A DNA stretch of 64,000 nucleotides from Streptomyces piniterrae. GTDB taxonomy: Bacteria; Actinomycetota; Actinomycetes; Streptomycetales; Streptomycetaceae. Under the pieces are notes generated by a model that was not told the DNA's origin, did not search any database, and was given only the letters and a program-made list of their open reading frames with translations. Position 1 is the first letter of the stretch, and every line of letters starts with the position of its first letter. The DNA is taken from assembly GCF_005048155.1 (NCBI RefSeq), contig NZ_SUMB01000007.1:1-64000 (forward strand), read 5' to 3'. Of this stretch, positions 50,674 to 59,699 are shown piece after piece. The translations under genes and the position numbers were made by a program.

Positions 50674-50712
50674 CCGCCCCGCCGGTGACCTGCACAGTCA
50701 CCGGCGGGGCGG
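50674..50712 (+). terminator. 16-pair hairpin with T-tract
   Basis: CCGCCCCGCCGGTGAC and its complement flank a 7-base loop; CGTTTT follows. It lies between the two NlpC/P60 genes and should separate their transcripts. Confidence 0.87.
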
Positions 50713-50846
50713 CGTTTTGCGCCGGGGCGGAGGTCTTTGGCCGGTGCGGTTGCGTGCGGTTACTGTCTGGCCTCGCACCAGCTGCCGGTCACCATCCGCC
50801 TTCCCTGGGCGGCAGGGACCGCACATGGAAAAGGAGTGCGGCTCTC

Positions 50847-51899
50847 GTGGCGTCCCATCGCCGTACCTCGCAGCCCGGCCAGATCATGTCCACCGGGTTC
50901 GCCGGTGTCACCGTCCTGTCCGCCGCCCTGGCGACCGCGGCCGCGGCGCTCTCGGCACCGCGGGCGTCCGCCGACCCCGCGGAGCAGCCCGCGGCCCGCG
51001 ACGCGGCCATCGCACAGGTCGACCTGCTCCTCGAACAGGCGGAGCGGGCCACCGAGAGGTTCAACGGCGCCGGCGAGCGGGCCCGGAAACTGCGCCACGA
51101 GGTGGCACACCTCCAGGACCGCACCGCCCGCGTCCAGGAGTGGGTCAACCGGATGCGCGGCCGGCTCGGCGCGCTGGCCGCCGCCCAGTACCGGGAGGGC
51201 GGCATCGATCCCACCGTCCGGCTGGTGCTCTCCGAACGGCCGGAGAGCTACCTGGAGAAGGCCGCCGCCCTCGACCGGTTCAACCGCACCCGCGCCGGCG
51301 AGCTGCACGAACTCCGGGTGGCGCAGCGGGAGCTGGACCAGCAGCGCCTGGAGACCGCGGGGAAGCTGGCGGATCTGGCGGCCATCCGCAAGGACGTGAC
51401 CCGCCACAAGAAGGATGTACAGCGCAAACTGGCCACCGCGCACCGGCTGCTGACCGCGCTCCCCGCTGACGCCAGGGCGGCCTACGAGCGGATCTCCAGG
51501 GGCGACGGGCGGGACGAGGCGCTCCCGGACCTCTCCGGCGTCGTACCGGCCTCAGGGCGGGCAGCAGCGGCCGTCGCCGCGGTCCGAGCCGCCGTCGGCG
51601 CCCCCTACGCCTGGGGCAGCACCGGACCCGCGTCCTTCGACTGCTCCGGACTCACCCAATGGGCCTACCGGCAGGCCGGTGTCTCCCTGCCGCGCACCTC
51701 ACAGGGCCAGCGCGGCGCGGGCCAAACGGTGCCGCTCGACCAGGCGCAACCCGGTGACCTGGTCATCTACCACCCGGACGGCAGTCACGTCGGGATGTAC
51801 GTCGGCAACGGGCAGGTCGTGCACGCGCCGTATCCGGGGGCGCGGGTGCGCTACGACCCGGTCACCATGATGCCGGTCCACGGGGTCACCCGGCCGTAG
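50847..51899 (+). CDS. NlpC/P60 peptidoglycan endopeptidase, paralogue
   Basis: A secreted protein of 350 residues with the same plan as the preceding gene: signal peptide (ATAAAALSAPRASADP), coiled coil (about 50-215), NlpC/P60 domain with the catalytic cysteine in ASFDCSGLTQWAYRQ and the histidine in DGSHVGMYVGNG. Both genes start with the same MASHRR... N-terminus, showing a tandem duplication. The GTG at 50847 has AAAGGAG about ten bases upstream. This copy lacks the long leader of its neighbour, so control is probably different. Confidence 0.93.
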   Translation: MASHRRTSQPGQIMSTGFAGVTVLSAALATAAAALSAPRASADPAEQPAARDAAIAQVDLLLEQAERATERFNGAGERARKLRHEVAHLQDRTARVQEWVNRMRGRLGALAAAQYREGGIDPTVRLVLSERPESYLEKAAALDRFNRTRAGELHELRVAQRELDQQRLETAGKLADLAAIRKDVTRHKKDVQRKLATAHRLLTALPADARAAYERISRGDGRDEALPDLSGVVPASGRAAAAVAAVRAAVGAPYAWGSTGPASFDCSGLTQWAYRQAGVSLPRTSQGQRGAGQTVPLDQAQPGDLVIYHPDGSHVGMYVGNGQVVHAPYPGARVRYDPVTMMPVHGVTRP

Positions 51900-51980
51900 C
51901 GCCGGGAGCGGGCAGGCAAGGTCGCGCCTGGCCGATCCCACCGTTTTTGCCCGGCCCGCACCGCACATACGATCGGCCGC

Positions 51981-53384
51981 ATGTCAGGTCAGCGGAGGAG
52001 ACGGCGGCGGCCGTCGCGCGCCGGGGCGGTCGCCGCCGTCCCGCTTCTCGCACTGCTCGCGCCGCTCGCCGGCTGCGCCTCCGAACCTCCGCCCGCCGCC
52101 CGGTTCCCGGACGTCCAGCGGATGCTCGACGCCCGCGCGCGGGCCGTGCAGGGCCGGGACGCCGCCGGGTTCCTCGACTCCGTCGACCCGCGCGCCACCG
52201 GCTACCGCGACCGGCAGCGGCGGGTCTTCGGCAGTCTCACCGCCCTGCCGCTCACCGACTGGCACTACGACCTGGTCTCCACCGGCGCCTTTCCGCTCCC
52301 GGCCGGCGGCAGCGGTGAGCGGCTGGCCGCCGAGGTGCGGCTGCGCTACCGCCTCAAGGGCTACGACACCGCGCCGGTCACCACCATCCAGTACCTGACG
52401 CTGACCGAGCGGGACGGCCGCTGGCGGATCTCCTCGGACAGCGACGGGGCGAAGGCGGGCCGGACCGGCACCCGCCAGTTGTGGGACCAGGGCCCGGTGC
52501 GGCTGGTCCGCGGCCGGCACAGCCTGGTGCTCGGCGGCGCGTCGGACCCGGCGCGGCTGCGCGATCTCGCGCGCCGGGTGGACGCGGCGGTGCCCGCGGT
52601 CTCCGCCGCCTGGAAGGGGGCGTGGTCGGGCAAGGTGATCGTCGAGGCGCCGGACTCCGTGGCGCGGATGGCGCAGCTGCTGGGCGGCGACGATCCGTCC
52701 GGCTACGCGGGGATCGCGGCGGTCACCACCGGCGAGGCGGGAGCCTCGACGACGGCCCCCGCGGACCGGGTGATCATCAACCCGGAAGCGTACGAGGAAC
52801 CCAGCGACCTCGGCCGCAAGATCGTGCTCACCCACGAGACCACCCATGTCGCGACCCGCGCGGCCACCACGGCCGCCACCCCGCTGTGGCTCTCCGAGGG
52901 CTTCGCGGACTGGGTCGCCTACCGCGGGACCCACCGCAAACCGGCCGTCGCCGCCCCCGAACTCTCCCGTGCGGTCGCGACCGGCCGGCCGCCCGCCCGG
53001 CTGCCCGGCGATGCCGATTTCGGCTTCGACGCCGGCGCCGCCCGGCTGGCGAGAGCGTACGAGGGCGGCTGGCTGGCCTGCCGGATGATCGCCGACAAGT
53101 GGGGCGAGGCCAAGCTGATCGCGTTCTACCGGGCGGTGGGCAAGGCCGGCGGCGCGACATCGGCGGGGATGGCGGTGGCGCCCCTGGAGGCGGTGCAGCC
53201 GGACGCCACGGCGGCCGTGGGGGAGGAGGCGCCCACGGCGGGGGCGTCTCCCGGAACCGGCGACGACCACCGGCGGCCGGCCCGCGCCGGCCGCCTCGAC
53301 CGGGCGATGCGGGCCCAACTGGGCGTCGGAACGGCCGAGTTCACCCGTCAGTGGCGCGCTTATGTGAAGCGGCAGTTGAGGTGA
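51981..53384 (+). CDS. Lipoprotein with gluzincin-type metalloprotease motif
   Basis: A protein of 467 residues. The lipobox LAPLAGC lies at about residue 32. A domain of roughly residues 40-160 follows, with no recognised function, and then a region with KIVLTHETTHVATRAATTAA and PLWLSEGFADWVAYRG. HETTH plus the downstream SEGFADW glutamate matches the HExxH...E zinc motif of gluzincin peptidases. The C-terminal region contains a disordered insert (PTAGASPGTGDDHRRPARAG). Substrate unknown. Its end overlaps the convergent GT87 gene by 44 bases. Confidence 0.83.
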   Translation: MSGQRRRRRRPSRAGAVAAVPLLALLAPLAGCASEPPPAARFPDVQRMLDARARAVQGRDAAGFLDSVDPRATGYRDRQRRVFGSLTALPLTDWHYDLVSTGAFPLPAGGSGERLAAEVRLRYRLKGYDTAPVTTIQYLTLTERDGRWRISSDSDGAKAGRTGTRQLWDQGPVRLVRGRHSLVLGGASDPARLRDLARRVDAAVPAVSAAWKGAWSGKVIVEAPDSVARMAQLLGGDDPSGYAGIAAVTTGEAGASTTAPADRVIINPEAYEEPSDLGRKIVLTHETTHVATRAATTAATPLWLSEGFADWVAYRGTHRKPAVAAPELSRAVATGRPPARLPGDADFGFDAGAARLARAYEGGWLACRMIADKWGEAKLIAFYRAVGKAGGATSAGMAVAPLEAVQPDATAAVGEEAPTAGASPGTGDDHRRPARAGRLDRAMRAQLGVGTAEFTRQWRAYVKRQLR

Positions 53385-54777
53385 GGGCGGGGGCGGAAGG
53401 CGCTGGTGCCGCCGAGGGCTCCGGGCCCTCCGGCGCGCCGGCGGCCCGGCCGCGCGGCGCGATGACGGCACCTGGCACGGCGCTCTCGCCCCGCTCCGCG
53501 CCGCCGCCCCGCCGGCCGGAATCCGCCCGCCGCCCCGCGCCCGTCGCCACCCAGAGCCGACGGGCGGCGACCAGCGACGCCGCGACGAGCAGGCCGTTGC
53601 GGAGCGCGAGCAGCGCGATGCCCCGGGCGTCGCCGGCCACGACGTGCGGGAACGAGACCGGGAACTCCAGCAGCGTGACGCCCGTCGCCACCAGCACGAG
53701 GGCCGCGGGCAGCCCCTGCCGGCTGGCGCGTACGGTCATGCAGACCGCCGCGAGACCCACCAGCCAGAGCATGTACTGCGGGCTGATGACCCGGCTGGTG
53801 GTGGTGAACAGGAGCGTCGCGGTGAACGCGGCATCGCAGAGCGTCGCGCCGCCGAGCGTACGGGCGCGCAGCCGCCACAGCAGCAGCCAGCCCATGGCCG
53901 TGACGGTCAGCACCAGCGCGAGGGTGCTGACGAACGGGACACCGGGGCCGAGGAACTCCACCGAGCCGTAGTTCAGCCGCGCCTCACCGCTCCACCCGTA
54001 GTGCCGCGCGACATGGAAGACCAGCCCGCCGAGCGACTCGATCTCCGTACCGCGGTCGCGCTGGAAGGTGACGAAGGCGAGGGCGCCGGGCGCCAGGGAC
54101 ACGAAGAACAGGGTGAGTCCGGTCGCGGTGCCCGCCGCGCTCAGCCACAGGGCGCGCGCCCGACGGCGGCCCGGCCAGGGCCACGCCGCCCCGCACAGCA
54201 GCAGTACGGGCCAGACCTTCAGCAGCGCGCCGAACGCGACCAGGGCGCCCGCCGCCCCGGGCCTGCGGGCGGCCGCGAAGAGGGCCGCGGCGGCGACGAC
54301 GGTGACCATCAGGTCGTAGCGGGCGTACGCGGTCGGGCCGAGCAGCGCGACGCCCGCGATCCACACCCAGGCCCCCAGCGGACGGTGCCCGTGCCTCCCC
54401 CAAGCTCTGAAGGAGCAGGGGGGACCCCCATCCGCGCGCAGGAACAGCGCCAGGCCCGCCGCGTCCACGACCAGGACCAGGGCGAAGAACGCCGGCGCGT
54501 AGCCGAGGAACGGCAGCAGGCCGGGGGCGAGGACGGGCAGGGCGGCGGCCGGTGGGTACTGCCAGGTCACATCGTCCAGCGGGAAGGTGCCGGTCCTCAG
54601 GACCTCGGACCAGCCCTGGTAGATCACCGAGACATCGCTGGTGACGTCGGGTCCCGGCAGCACCAGCACCTTGAGCACGCACAGCAGGAGCACGGCACGG
54701 GTCGCCGCCCAGGCCGCGACCGGCAGCCACACCCGCCGGGGGCCGCCGCTGCCGCCGCTGACCGTCTGATGGCTCAC
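53341..54777 (-). CDS. GT87-family membrane mannosyltransferase
   Basis: A membrane protein of 478 residues with about ten helices. SDVSVIYQGWSEVLRTGTFP and the DVTWQYPPAAALPVLAP loop resemble the GT87 polyprenyl-phosphate-mannose transferases of actinobacteria that extend glycolipids. GALLKVWPVLLLCGAAWPWP is another typical segment. The C-terminal 60 residues are Ala/Pro/Gly-rich. The GTG at 54777 was chosen. An in-frame insert of a 36-base repeat (54395-54430) adds about 12 residues. It is divergent from the PimB-like gene, whose product may be in the same pathway. Confidence 0.82.
   Translation of the reverse strand: MSHQTVSGGSGGPRRVWLPVAAWAATRAVLLLCVLKVLVLPGPDVTSDVSVIYQGWSEVLRTGTFPLDDVTWQYPPAAALPVLAPGLLPFLGYAPAFFALVLVVDAAGLALFLRADGGPPCSFRAWGRHGHRPLGAWVWIAGVALLGPTAYARYDLMVTVVAAAALFAAARRPGAAGALVAFGALLKVWPVLLLCGAAWPWPGRRRARALWLSAAGTATGLTLFFVSLAPGALAFVTFQRDRGTEIESLGGLVFHVARHYGWSGEARLNYGSVEFLGPGVPFVSTLALVLTVTAMGWLLLWRLRARTLGGATLCDAAFTATLLFTTTSRVISPQYMLWLVGLAAVCMTVRASRQGLPAALVLVATGVTLLEFPVSFPHVVAGDARGIALLALRNGLLVAASLVAARRLWVATGAGRRADSGRRGGGAERGESAVPGAVIAPRGRAAGAPEGPEPSAAPAPSAPALTSTAASHKRATDG
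54395..54430 (-). repeat. Dispersed TGGGGG/TGGGGGAG element inside the GT87 gene
   Basis: Read on the minus strand, TGGGGG, a C-run, a 15-base middle and TGGGGGAG match the intergenic copy at 46238-46274. It is 36 bases long, so the GT87 reading frame is kept. It falls in a hydrophilic loop (ADGGPPCSFRAWGRHGHRPL) of the protein. Confidence 0.6.
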
Positions 54778-54969
54778 TGATCCCGCCTGACTCCGTCGGT
54801 GGTGCCTGCACACGACCGTAGAGGAGCCACGGGCACGGACCGCGCCCGCCGCCCCCGTCCCGACGGCCCGGTTCCGCCAACCCGGTACCCTCGGCCGAGA
54901 CCCAGACCCGCCCCATCGGACAAGGCCCCAGGCGCAGACAGCCCGCCGCCCGACCGTCGAGAGACCCGC

Positions 54970-56112
54970 GTGCACAAGACCCTGATCGTCACCAACGACT
55001 TTCCGCCACGGCCCGGCGGCATCCAGGCTTTCCTGCACAGCATGGCGCTGCGCCTGGACCCCACCCAGGTCGTCGTCTACGCCTCGACCTGGAAGCGGAG
55101 CGCGGAGGGCGTCGAGGCCACCGCCGCCTTCGACGCCGAGCAGCCGTTCCCGGTGATCCGGGACCGTACGACGATGCTGCTGCCCACGCCCCGGGTGACC
55201 CGGCGTGCCACCTCGCTGCTGCGCGAACACGGCTGCTCCGCCGTCTGGTTCGGCGCCGCCGCCCCCCTCGGCCTGATGGCGCCCGCGCTCCGCTCGGCCG
55301 GCGCGCGCCGCATCGTGGCGACCACCCACGGCCACGAGGCGGGCTGGGCGCAGCTGCCGGCCGCCCGTCAACTGCTGCGCCGGATCGGCGAGGGCACCGA
55401 CACCCTCACCTACCTCGGCGAGTACACCCGCTCGCGGATCGCCGGGGCGCTCACCCCCGAGGCCGCCGCGCGGATGGTCCAACTCCCGCCCGGCGTCGAC
55501 GAGAAGACCTTCCACCCCGGCTCCGGCGGCGACGCGGTACGGGCCCGGCTCGGCCTCGCCGGCCGCCCGGTCGTGGTGTGCGTCTCGCGTCTCGTCCCGC
55601 GCAAGGGCCAGGACACCCTCATCGAGGCGATGCCCGCCATCGTGGCCGCGGTGCCCGACGCGGTCCTGCTGATCGTCGGCGGCGGCCCGTACGAGAACGA
55701 GCTGCGCGCGCTGGCCGTGGCGAAGGGTGTCGGGGACTCGGTGCGCTTCACCGGCGCCGTCCCCTGGGACGAGCTGCCGGCCCACTTCGGCGCGGGCGAT
55801 GTCTTCGCGATGCCGTGCCGCACCCGCCGCGGCGGGCTGGACGTCGAGGGCCTGGGCATCGTCTACCTGGAGGCGTCCGCCACGGGGCTCCCGGTGGTCG
55901 CGGGGGACTCCGGAGGCGCGCCGGACGCGGTCCTGGACGGGGAGACCGGCTGGGTGGTCCCTGGCGGCTCCCCGACGGCCGCCGCCGAGCGGATCGTCAC
56001 GCTGCTCCAGGACCCGGCCCTGCGCCGTCGGATGGGCGACCGCGGCCGGATGTGGGTGGAGGAGAAATGGCGCTGGGACCTGCTGGCCGAGCGCCTCAGG
56101 GAACTGCTGTAG
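54970..56112 (+). CDS. pimB: GT4-family glycosyltransferase, PimB-like
   Basis: A protein of 380 residues with a GT-B fold. It starts KTLIVTNDFPPRPGGIQAFL, the typical opening of phosphatidylinositol mannosyltransferases. VSRLVPRKGQDTLIEAMP and the E-x7-E motif DVEGLGIVYLEASATGLPV (sugar-nucleotide binding) are present. PimB transfers a second mannose to PIM1; MgtA-like members act on other glycolipids, so the substrate is not certain. The GTG at 54970 gives the usual N-terminus. The neighbouring GT87 gene supports glycolipid synthesis. Confidence 0.85.
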   Translation: MHKTLIVTNDFPPRPGGIQAFLHSMALRLDPTQVVVYASTWKRSAEGVEATAAFDAEQPFPVIRDRTTMLLPTPRVTRRATSLLREHGCSAVWFGAAAPLGLMAPALRSAGARRIVATTHGHEAGWAQLPAARQLLRRIGEGTDTLTYLGEYTRSRIAGALTPEAAARMVQLPPGVDEKTFHPGSGGDAVRARLGLAGRPVVVCVSRLVPRKGQDTLIEAMPAIVAAVPDAVLLIVGGGPYENELRALAVAKGVGDSVRFTGAVPWDELPAHFGAGDVFAMPCRTRRGGLDVEGLGIVYLEASATGLPVVAGDSGGAPDAVLDGETGWVVPGGSPTAAAERIVTLLQDPALRRRMGDRGRMWVEEKWRWDLLAERLRELL

Positions 56113-56132
56113 CGGTTTCCCCAGGTGTGGCG

Positions 56133-56157
56133 GTCCCCCTGGGACTCCCAGGGGGAC
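56133..56157. terminator. 10-pair hairpin between convergent genes
   Basis: GTCCCCCTGG and CCAGGGGGAC pair around a 5-base loop midway between pimB and fadD stops. It can serve both strands. Confidence 0.82.
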
Positions 56158-56164
56158 GCACCGG

Positions 56165-57961
56165 CTAGCCGCGGTAGATCGCCTCGATCTCCTCGGCGAA
56201 GTCCTTGGCCACCACGTTCCGCTTCAGCTTCAGCGACGGCGTGACATGGCCCGACTCCTCGGTGAACTGGGTCGGCAGGATACGGAACTTGCGTACCGAC
56301 TCGGCCTTCGAGACCGCCGCGTTGCCGTCGTCGACCGCGCGCTGCACGGCGGCCAGCAGCTCCGGGTCGTCGGCGAGCTCGGCCGGGGTCACACCGGCCG
56401 GGTGCCCGTGCTCCTCGGCCCAGCGCGGCAGGAACTCCTCGTCCAGGGTGATCAGCGCGCCGATGAACGGACGGGCGTCGCCGACGACCATGCACTCGGC
56501 GATCAGGGCGTGCGCCCTGATCCGGTCCTCGATCACCGCCGGGGCGACGTTCTTGCCGCCCGCCGTGACCAGTATTTCCTTCTTGCGCCCGGTGATGGCG
56601 AGGTAGCCGTCCTCGTCGAGGGTGCCGATGTCGCCGGTGTGGAACCAGCCGTCGGACAGGGCTTCCTTGGTGGCCGGCTCGTTGTTCCAGTACTCGGTGA
56701 AGAGGTGCTCGCCGTGCAGCAGCACCTCGCCGTCGTCGGCGATACGGACGACGGAGCCGGGCAGCGGCTGGCCGACGGTGCCGATCTTCTGGCGGTCCCA
56801 GGGGTTGAACGCGGTGGCCGCACAGGACTCCGTCAGGCCGTAGCCCTCCAGGGCGGTGAAGCCGATGCCGCGGTAGAAGTGGCCCAGGCGCTCACCGAGC
56901 GGGGCGCCGCCGGAGATGGCGTGGGTGGCGCGGCCGCCGAGGACGTTCCGCAGCTTGCCGTAGACCAGCCGGTCGAAGACCTTGTACTTGAACTTCAGGC
57001 CCAGGGACGGCCCGTCGGGCGTGTCCAGCGCGCGGCTGTAGGCGATCGCGGTGTCCGCCGCCTTGTCGAAGATCTTGCCCTTGCCCTCGGCCTGCGCCTT
57101 GGCGCGCGCCGAGTTGTAGACCTTCTCGAAGACCCGGGGCACGCCCAGGATCATCGTCGGCCGGAAGGAGGCCAGGTCGTCGGTGAGGTGCTTGATGTCC
57201 GGCGCGTGGCCCAGCTTGATCGGCGCCATGACCGAGGCGACCTGCACCAGGCGGCCGAAGACATGGGCAACGGGGAGGAAGAGCAGCACGGAGGACTCGC
57301 CGGTACGGAACAGCGGGCGCAAACGCTCGACGACGTTGCCGCACTCGGCGAAGAAGCTGCGGTGGCTGAGCACACAGCCTTTGGGACGCCCTGTGGTGCC
57401 GGAGGTGTAGACGATCGTGGCGGGCGAGTCCGCGTCGGCGATCGCGCTGCGCTCGTCCACCTCCTCGTCGGTGATCCCGTCGCCCGCGGCCCGCAGCCGG
57501 GCGATGGCGTCCCGCTCGATCTGCCAGACGTTCGCCAGCTCGGGCAGCCGGTCGCGGACCGACTCGACGGCTGCCTCGTGCGAGGGGGTCTCCACCAGGC
57601 AGGCCACCGCGCCCGAGTCGCCGAGGATCCACTGGATCTGCTCGGCGGAGCTGGTCTCGTACACGGGGACGGTGATCGCGCCGGCGCTCCAGATGGCGAA
57701 GTCCAGCAGCGTCCACTCGTAGCGGGTACGCGACATCAGGCCGACTCTGTCGCCGGGCCGGACACCGGAGGCCATCAGGCCCTTGGCGGCGGCGCGGACC
57801 TCGGCCAGGAAGGTGGCGGCGGTGACGTCCTGCCAGGCACCGTTCACCTTGCGGCCCACGACCGCGACATCAGGATGCTGCGCGGCATTTCGGCGGATCA
57901 GATCCGTCAGGTTGCCGTCCGCGGGGACCTCGTACAGGGCCGGAAGGCTGAACTCGCGCAA
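56165..57961 (-). CDS. Long-chain acyl-CoA ligase, FadD15-like
   Basis: A protein of 598 residues of the adenylate-forming superfamily. The P-loop is in ATIVYTSGTTGRPKGCVLSH near residue 180, GYGLTESCAATAFNP is motif A5, DGWFHTGDIGTLDEDGYLAI is A7, and the C-terminal KRNVVAKDF segment carries the A10 lysine region. It activates fatty acids to acyl-CoA through an acyl-AMP. The start is TTG at 57961 with GAGGAG eight bases upstream. The gene stands alone between a convergent pimB and a divergent phosphoesterase. Confidence 0.94.
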   Translation of the reverse strand: MREFSLPALYEVPADGNLTDLIRRNAAQHPDVAVVGRKVNGAWQDVTAATFLAEVRAAAKGLMASGVRPGDRVGLMSRTRYEWTLLDFAIWSAGAITVPVYETSSAEQIQWILGDSGAVACLVETPSHEAAVESVRDRLPELANVWQIERDAIARLRAAGDGITDEEVDERSAIADADSPATIVYTSGTTGRPKGCVLSHRSFFAECGNVVERLRPLFRTGESSVLLFLPVAHVFGRLVQVASVMAPIKLGHAPDIKHLTDDLASFRPTMILGVPRVFEKVYNSARAKAQAEGKGKIFDKAADTAIAYSRALDTPDGPSLGLKFKYKVFDRLVYGKLRNVLGGRATHAISGGAPLGERLGHFYRGIGFTALEGYGLTESCAATAFNPWDRQKIGTVGQPLPGSVVRIADDGEVLLHGEHLFTEYWNNEPATKEALSDGWFHTGDIGTLDEDGYLAITGRKKEILVTAGGKNVAPAVIEDRIRAHALIAECMVVGDARPFIGALITLDEEFLPRWAEEHGHPAGVTPAELADDPELLAAVQRAVDDGNAAVSKAESVRKFRILPTQFTEESGHVTPSLKLKRNVVAKDFAEEIEAIYRG

Positions 57962-58236
57962 GACTGCTGCTCCTCATTGGCGCCGGCGCCACGACGCTGT
58001 GTGTACACCGGCTGCGGTCCATGATTCAGGCAGGGGGGATCGGACTGCCCGGACGTTACCCACCGGTATTGCTTCAGGGATAGGGGGGTACGGCCAGATG
58101 TTTGATGCGTCACATACATAGGGACACGCCATGGGGACTGCTTCGCGCAGACTAAACCAGGCCATTGGTGACCCGAAAGTAACCGCAGGTCCAGGAGGCC
58201 CTCCCGGGCGCGCCCCGCGGGATCTAGGGTGGCGCC

Positions 58237-59013
58237 ATGCGTGTGCATGTGGTCAGTGACGTCCATGGCAACAGCCGGGACCTGGCGCGGGCCGGAATCG
58301 GCGCCGACGCCGTGGTCTGCCTCGGTGACCTGGTGCTCTTCCTTGATTACCACGACCATTCGCGCGGCATCTTCCCCGATCTCTTCGGCGTCGCGCACGC
58401 CGACACCCTGGTCGAACTGCGCACCGCCCGCCGCTTCGAGGAGGCCCGTGAGCTGGGCCGCAGGCTGTGGGGCGAGCTGGACGGCACGGGCCGGAGCCGG
58501 GAGTCGGTCATCGAGTCCGCGGTCCGCAAGCAATACGCGGAACTGTTCGCCGCGTTCCCCACACCCACGTACGCCACCTACGGCAATGTCGACATGCCGC
58601 GGCTGTGGCCGGAATACGCCGGACCTGGCACCACCGTCCTCGACGGGGAGCGGGTGGAGATCGGCGGCCGGGTCTTCGGCTTCATCGGCGGCGGACTGAC
58701 CAGCCCGATGCGGACTCCCTACGAGATCAGCGACGAGGAGTACGCCGCCAAGATCGAGGCGGTCGGCGAGGTGGACGTGCTGTGCACGCATATCCCGCCG
58801 GACGTCCCCGAGCTCTGCTACGACACCGTCGCCCGCCGCTTCGAACGCGGCAGCGCCGCGCTGCTGCACGCCATCCGCCGTACCCGGCCCCGCTATTCGC
58901 TCTTCGGCCATGTCCATCAGCCGCTCGCCCGGCGGGCCCGGATCGGCGGTACGGAATGCGTCAACGTCGGGCACTTCAACGCGACCGGGACGCCGTACGT
59001 CCTGGAGTGGTGA
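58237..59013 (+). CDS. Metallophosphoesterase (calcineurin-like)
   Basis: A protein of 258 residues with motif D-x-H in VVSDVHGNSRDL, the second metal site in VCLGDLVLFLDY, GN-x-D in YATYGNVDMPRL, HIPPD in the fourth, and the final GHVHQP motif. This family hydrolyses phosphodiesters or phosphomonoesters with two metal ions. It lacks a signal peptide, so it acts inside the cell. It is 190 bases before the SRPBCC gene and divergent from the acyl-CoA ligase. Confidence 0.92.
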   Translation: MRVHVVSDVHGNSRDLARAGIGADAVVCLGDLVLFLDYHDHSRGIFPDLFGVAHADTLVELRTARRFEEARELGRRLWGELDGTGRSRESVIESAVRKQYAELFAAFPTPTYATYGNVDMPRLWPEYAGPGTTVLDGERVEIGGRVFGFIGGGLTSPMRTPYEISDEEYAAKIEAVGEVDVLCTHIPPDVPELCYDTVARRFERGSAALLHAIRRTRPRYSLFGHVHQPLARRARIGGTECVNVGHFNATGTPYVLEW

Positions 59014-59202
59014 GCCCGGCCGCACGGGGGCGGACGGCGTTCGGCGCCGGGGGCGGGCCGGTGGCCGATAGCGCACGGGCCCGTCGTACAGGGACCGCTG
59101 GTGTCCGCCCGCCGTTCGCCGCGCGGTAGCCTTCAGCAGCAGAGACACGGAATGTGACGCGAGTCGGCGGACCGGCATGAATCGGCATGGAGGAGCACGG
59201 CG

Positions 59203-59697
59203 ATGGCCGAACACACCAGCTCGAGCATCACGATCGAGGCGGCACCCGCCGACGTGATGGGAGTGATCGCCGACTTTGACCGCTACCCGGAGTGGACCGG
59301 CGAGGTCAAAGAGGCGCAGGTGCTCGCCAAGGACGACCGGGGGCGCGCGGAGCAGGTCCGCCTGCTGCTGGACGCCGGCGCGATCAAGGACGACCACACC
59401 CTCGCCTACACCTGGACCGGTGACAACGAGGTCAGCTGGTCGCTGGTCAAGTCGCAGATGCTGCGCGCCCTCGACGGCTCCTACCGGCTCGCCGCGCTCG
59501 GCGACGGCAAGCGGACCGAGGTGACCTACCGCCTCACCGTCGACGTCAAGATCCCCATGCTGGGAATGATCAAGCGCAAGGCGGAGAAGGTCATCATCGA
59601 GCGGGCGCTGGAGGGTCTGAAGCGGCGCGTGGAGAGCGGTCCCGAGGGTGCCGCTGACGCCACCGGGAAGCCCACCGACGAGGCCAAGAAGCTCTGA
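59203..59697 (+). CDS. SRPBCC-family protein (polyketide cyclase/dehydrase type)
   Basis: A protein of 164 residues with a START-like fold. SSITIEAAPADVMGVIADFD at the N-terminus and YTWTGDNEVSWSLVKSQMLR in the middle are typical; a C-terminal helix (KAEKVIIERALEGLKRRVES) closes the pocket. Such proteins bind hydrophobic ligands such as lipids or polyketides. Only two bases separate its stop from the downstream ArsA-like gene. The ATG at 59203 has GAGGAG upstream. Ligand unknown. Confidence 0.92.
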   Translation: MAEHTSSSITIEAAPADVMGVIADFDRYPEWTGEVKEAQVLAKDDRGRAEQVRLLLDAGAIKDDHTLAYTWTGDNEVSWSLVKSQMLRALDGSYRLAALGDGKRTEVTYRLTVDVKIPMLGMIKRKAEKVIIERALEGLKRRVESGPEGAADATGKPTDEAKKL

Positions 59698-59699
59698 GC

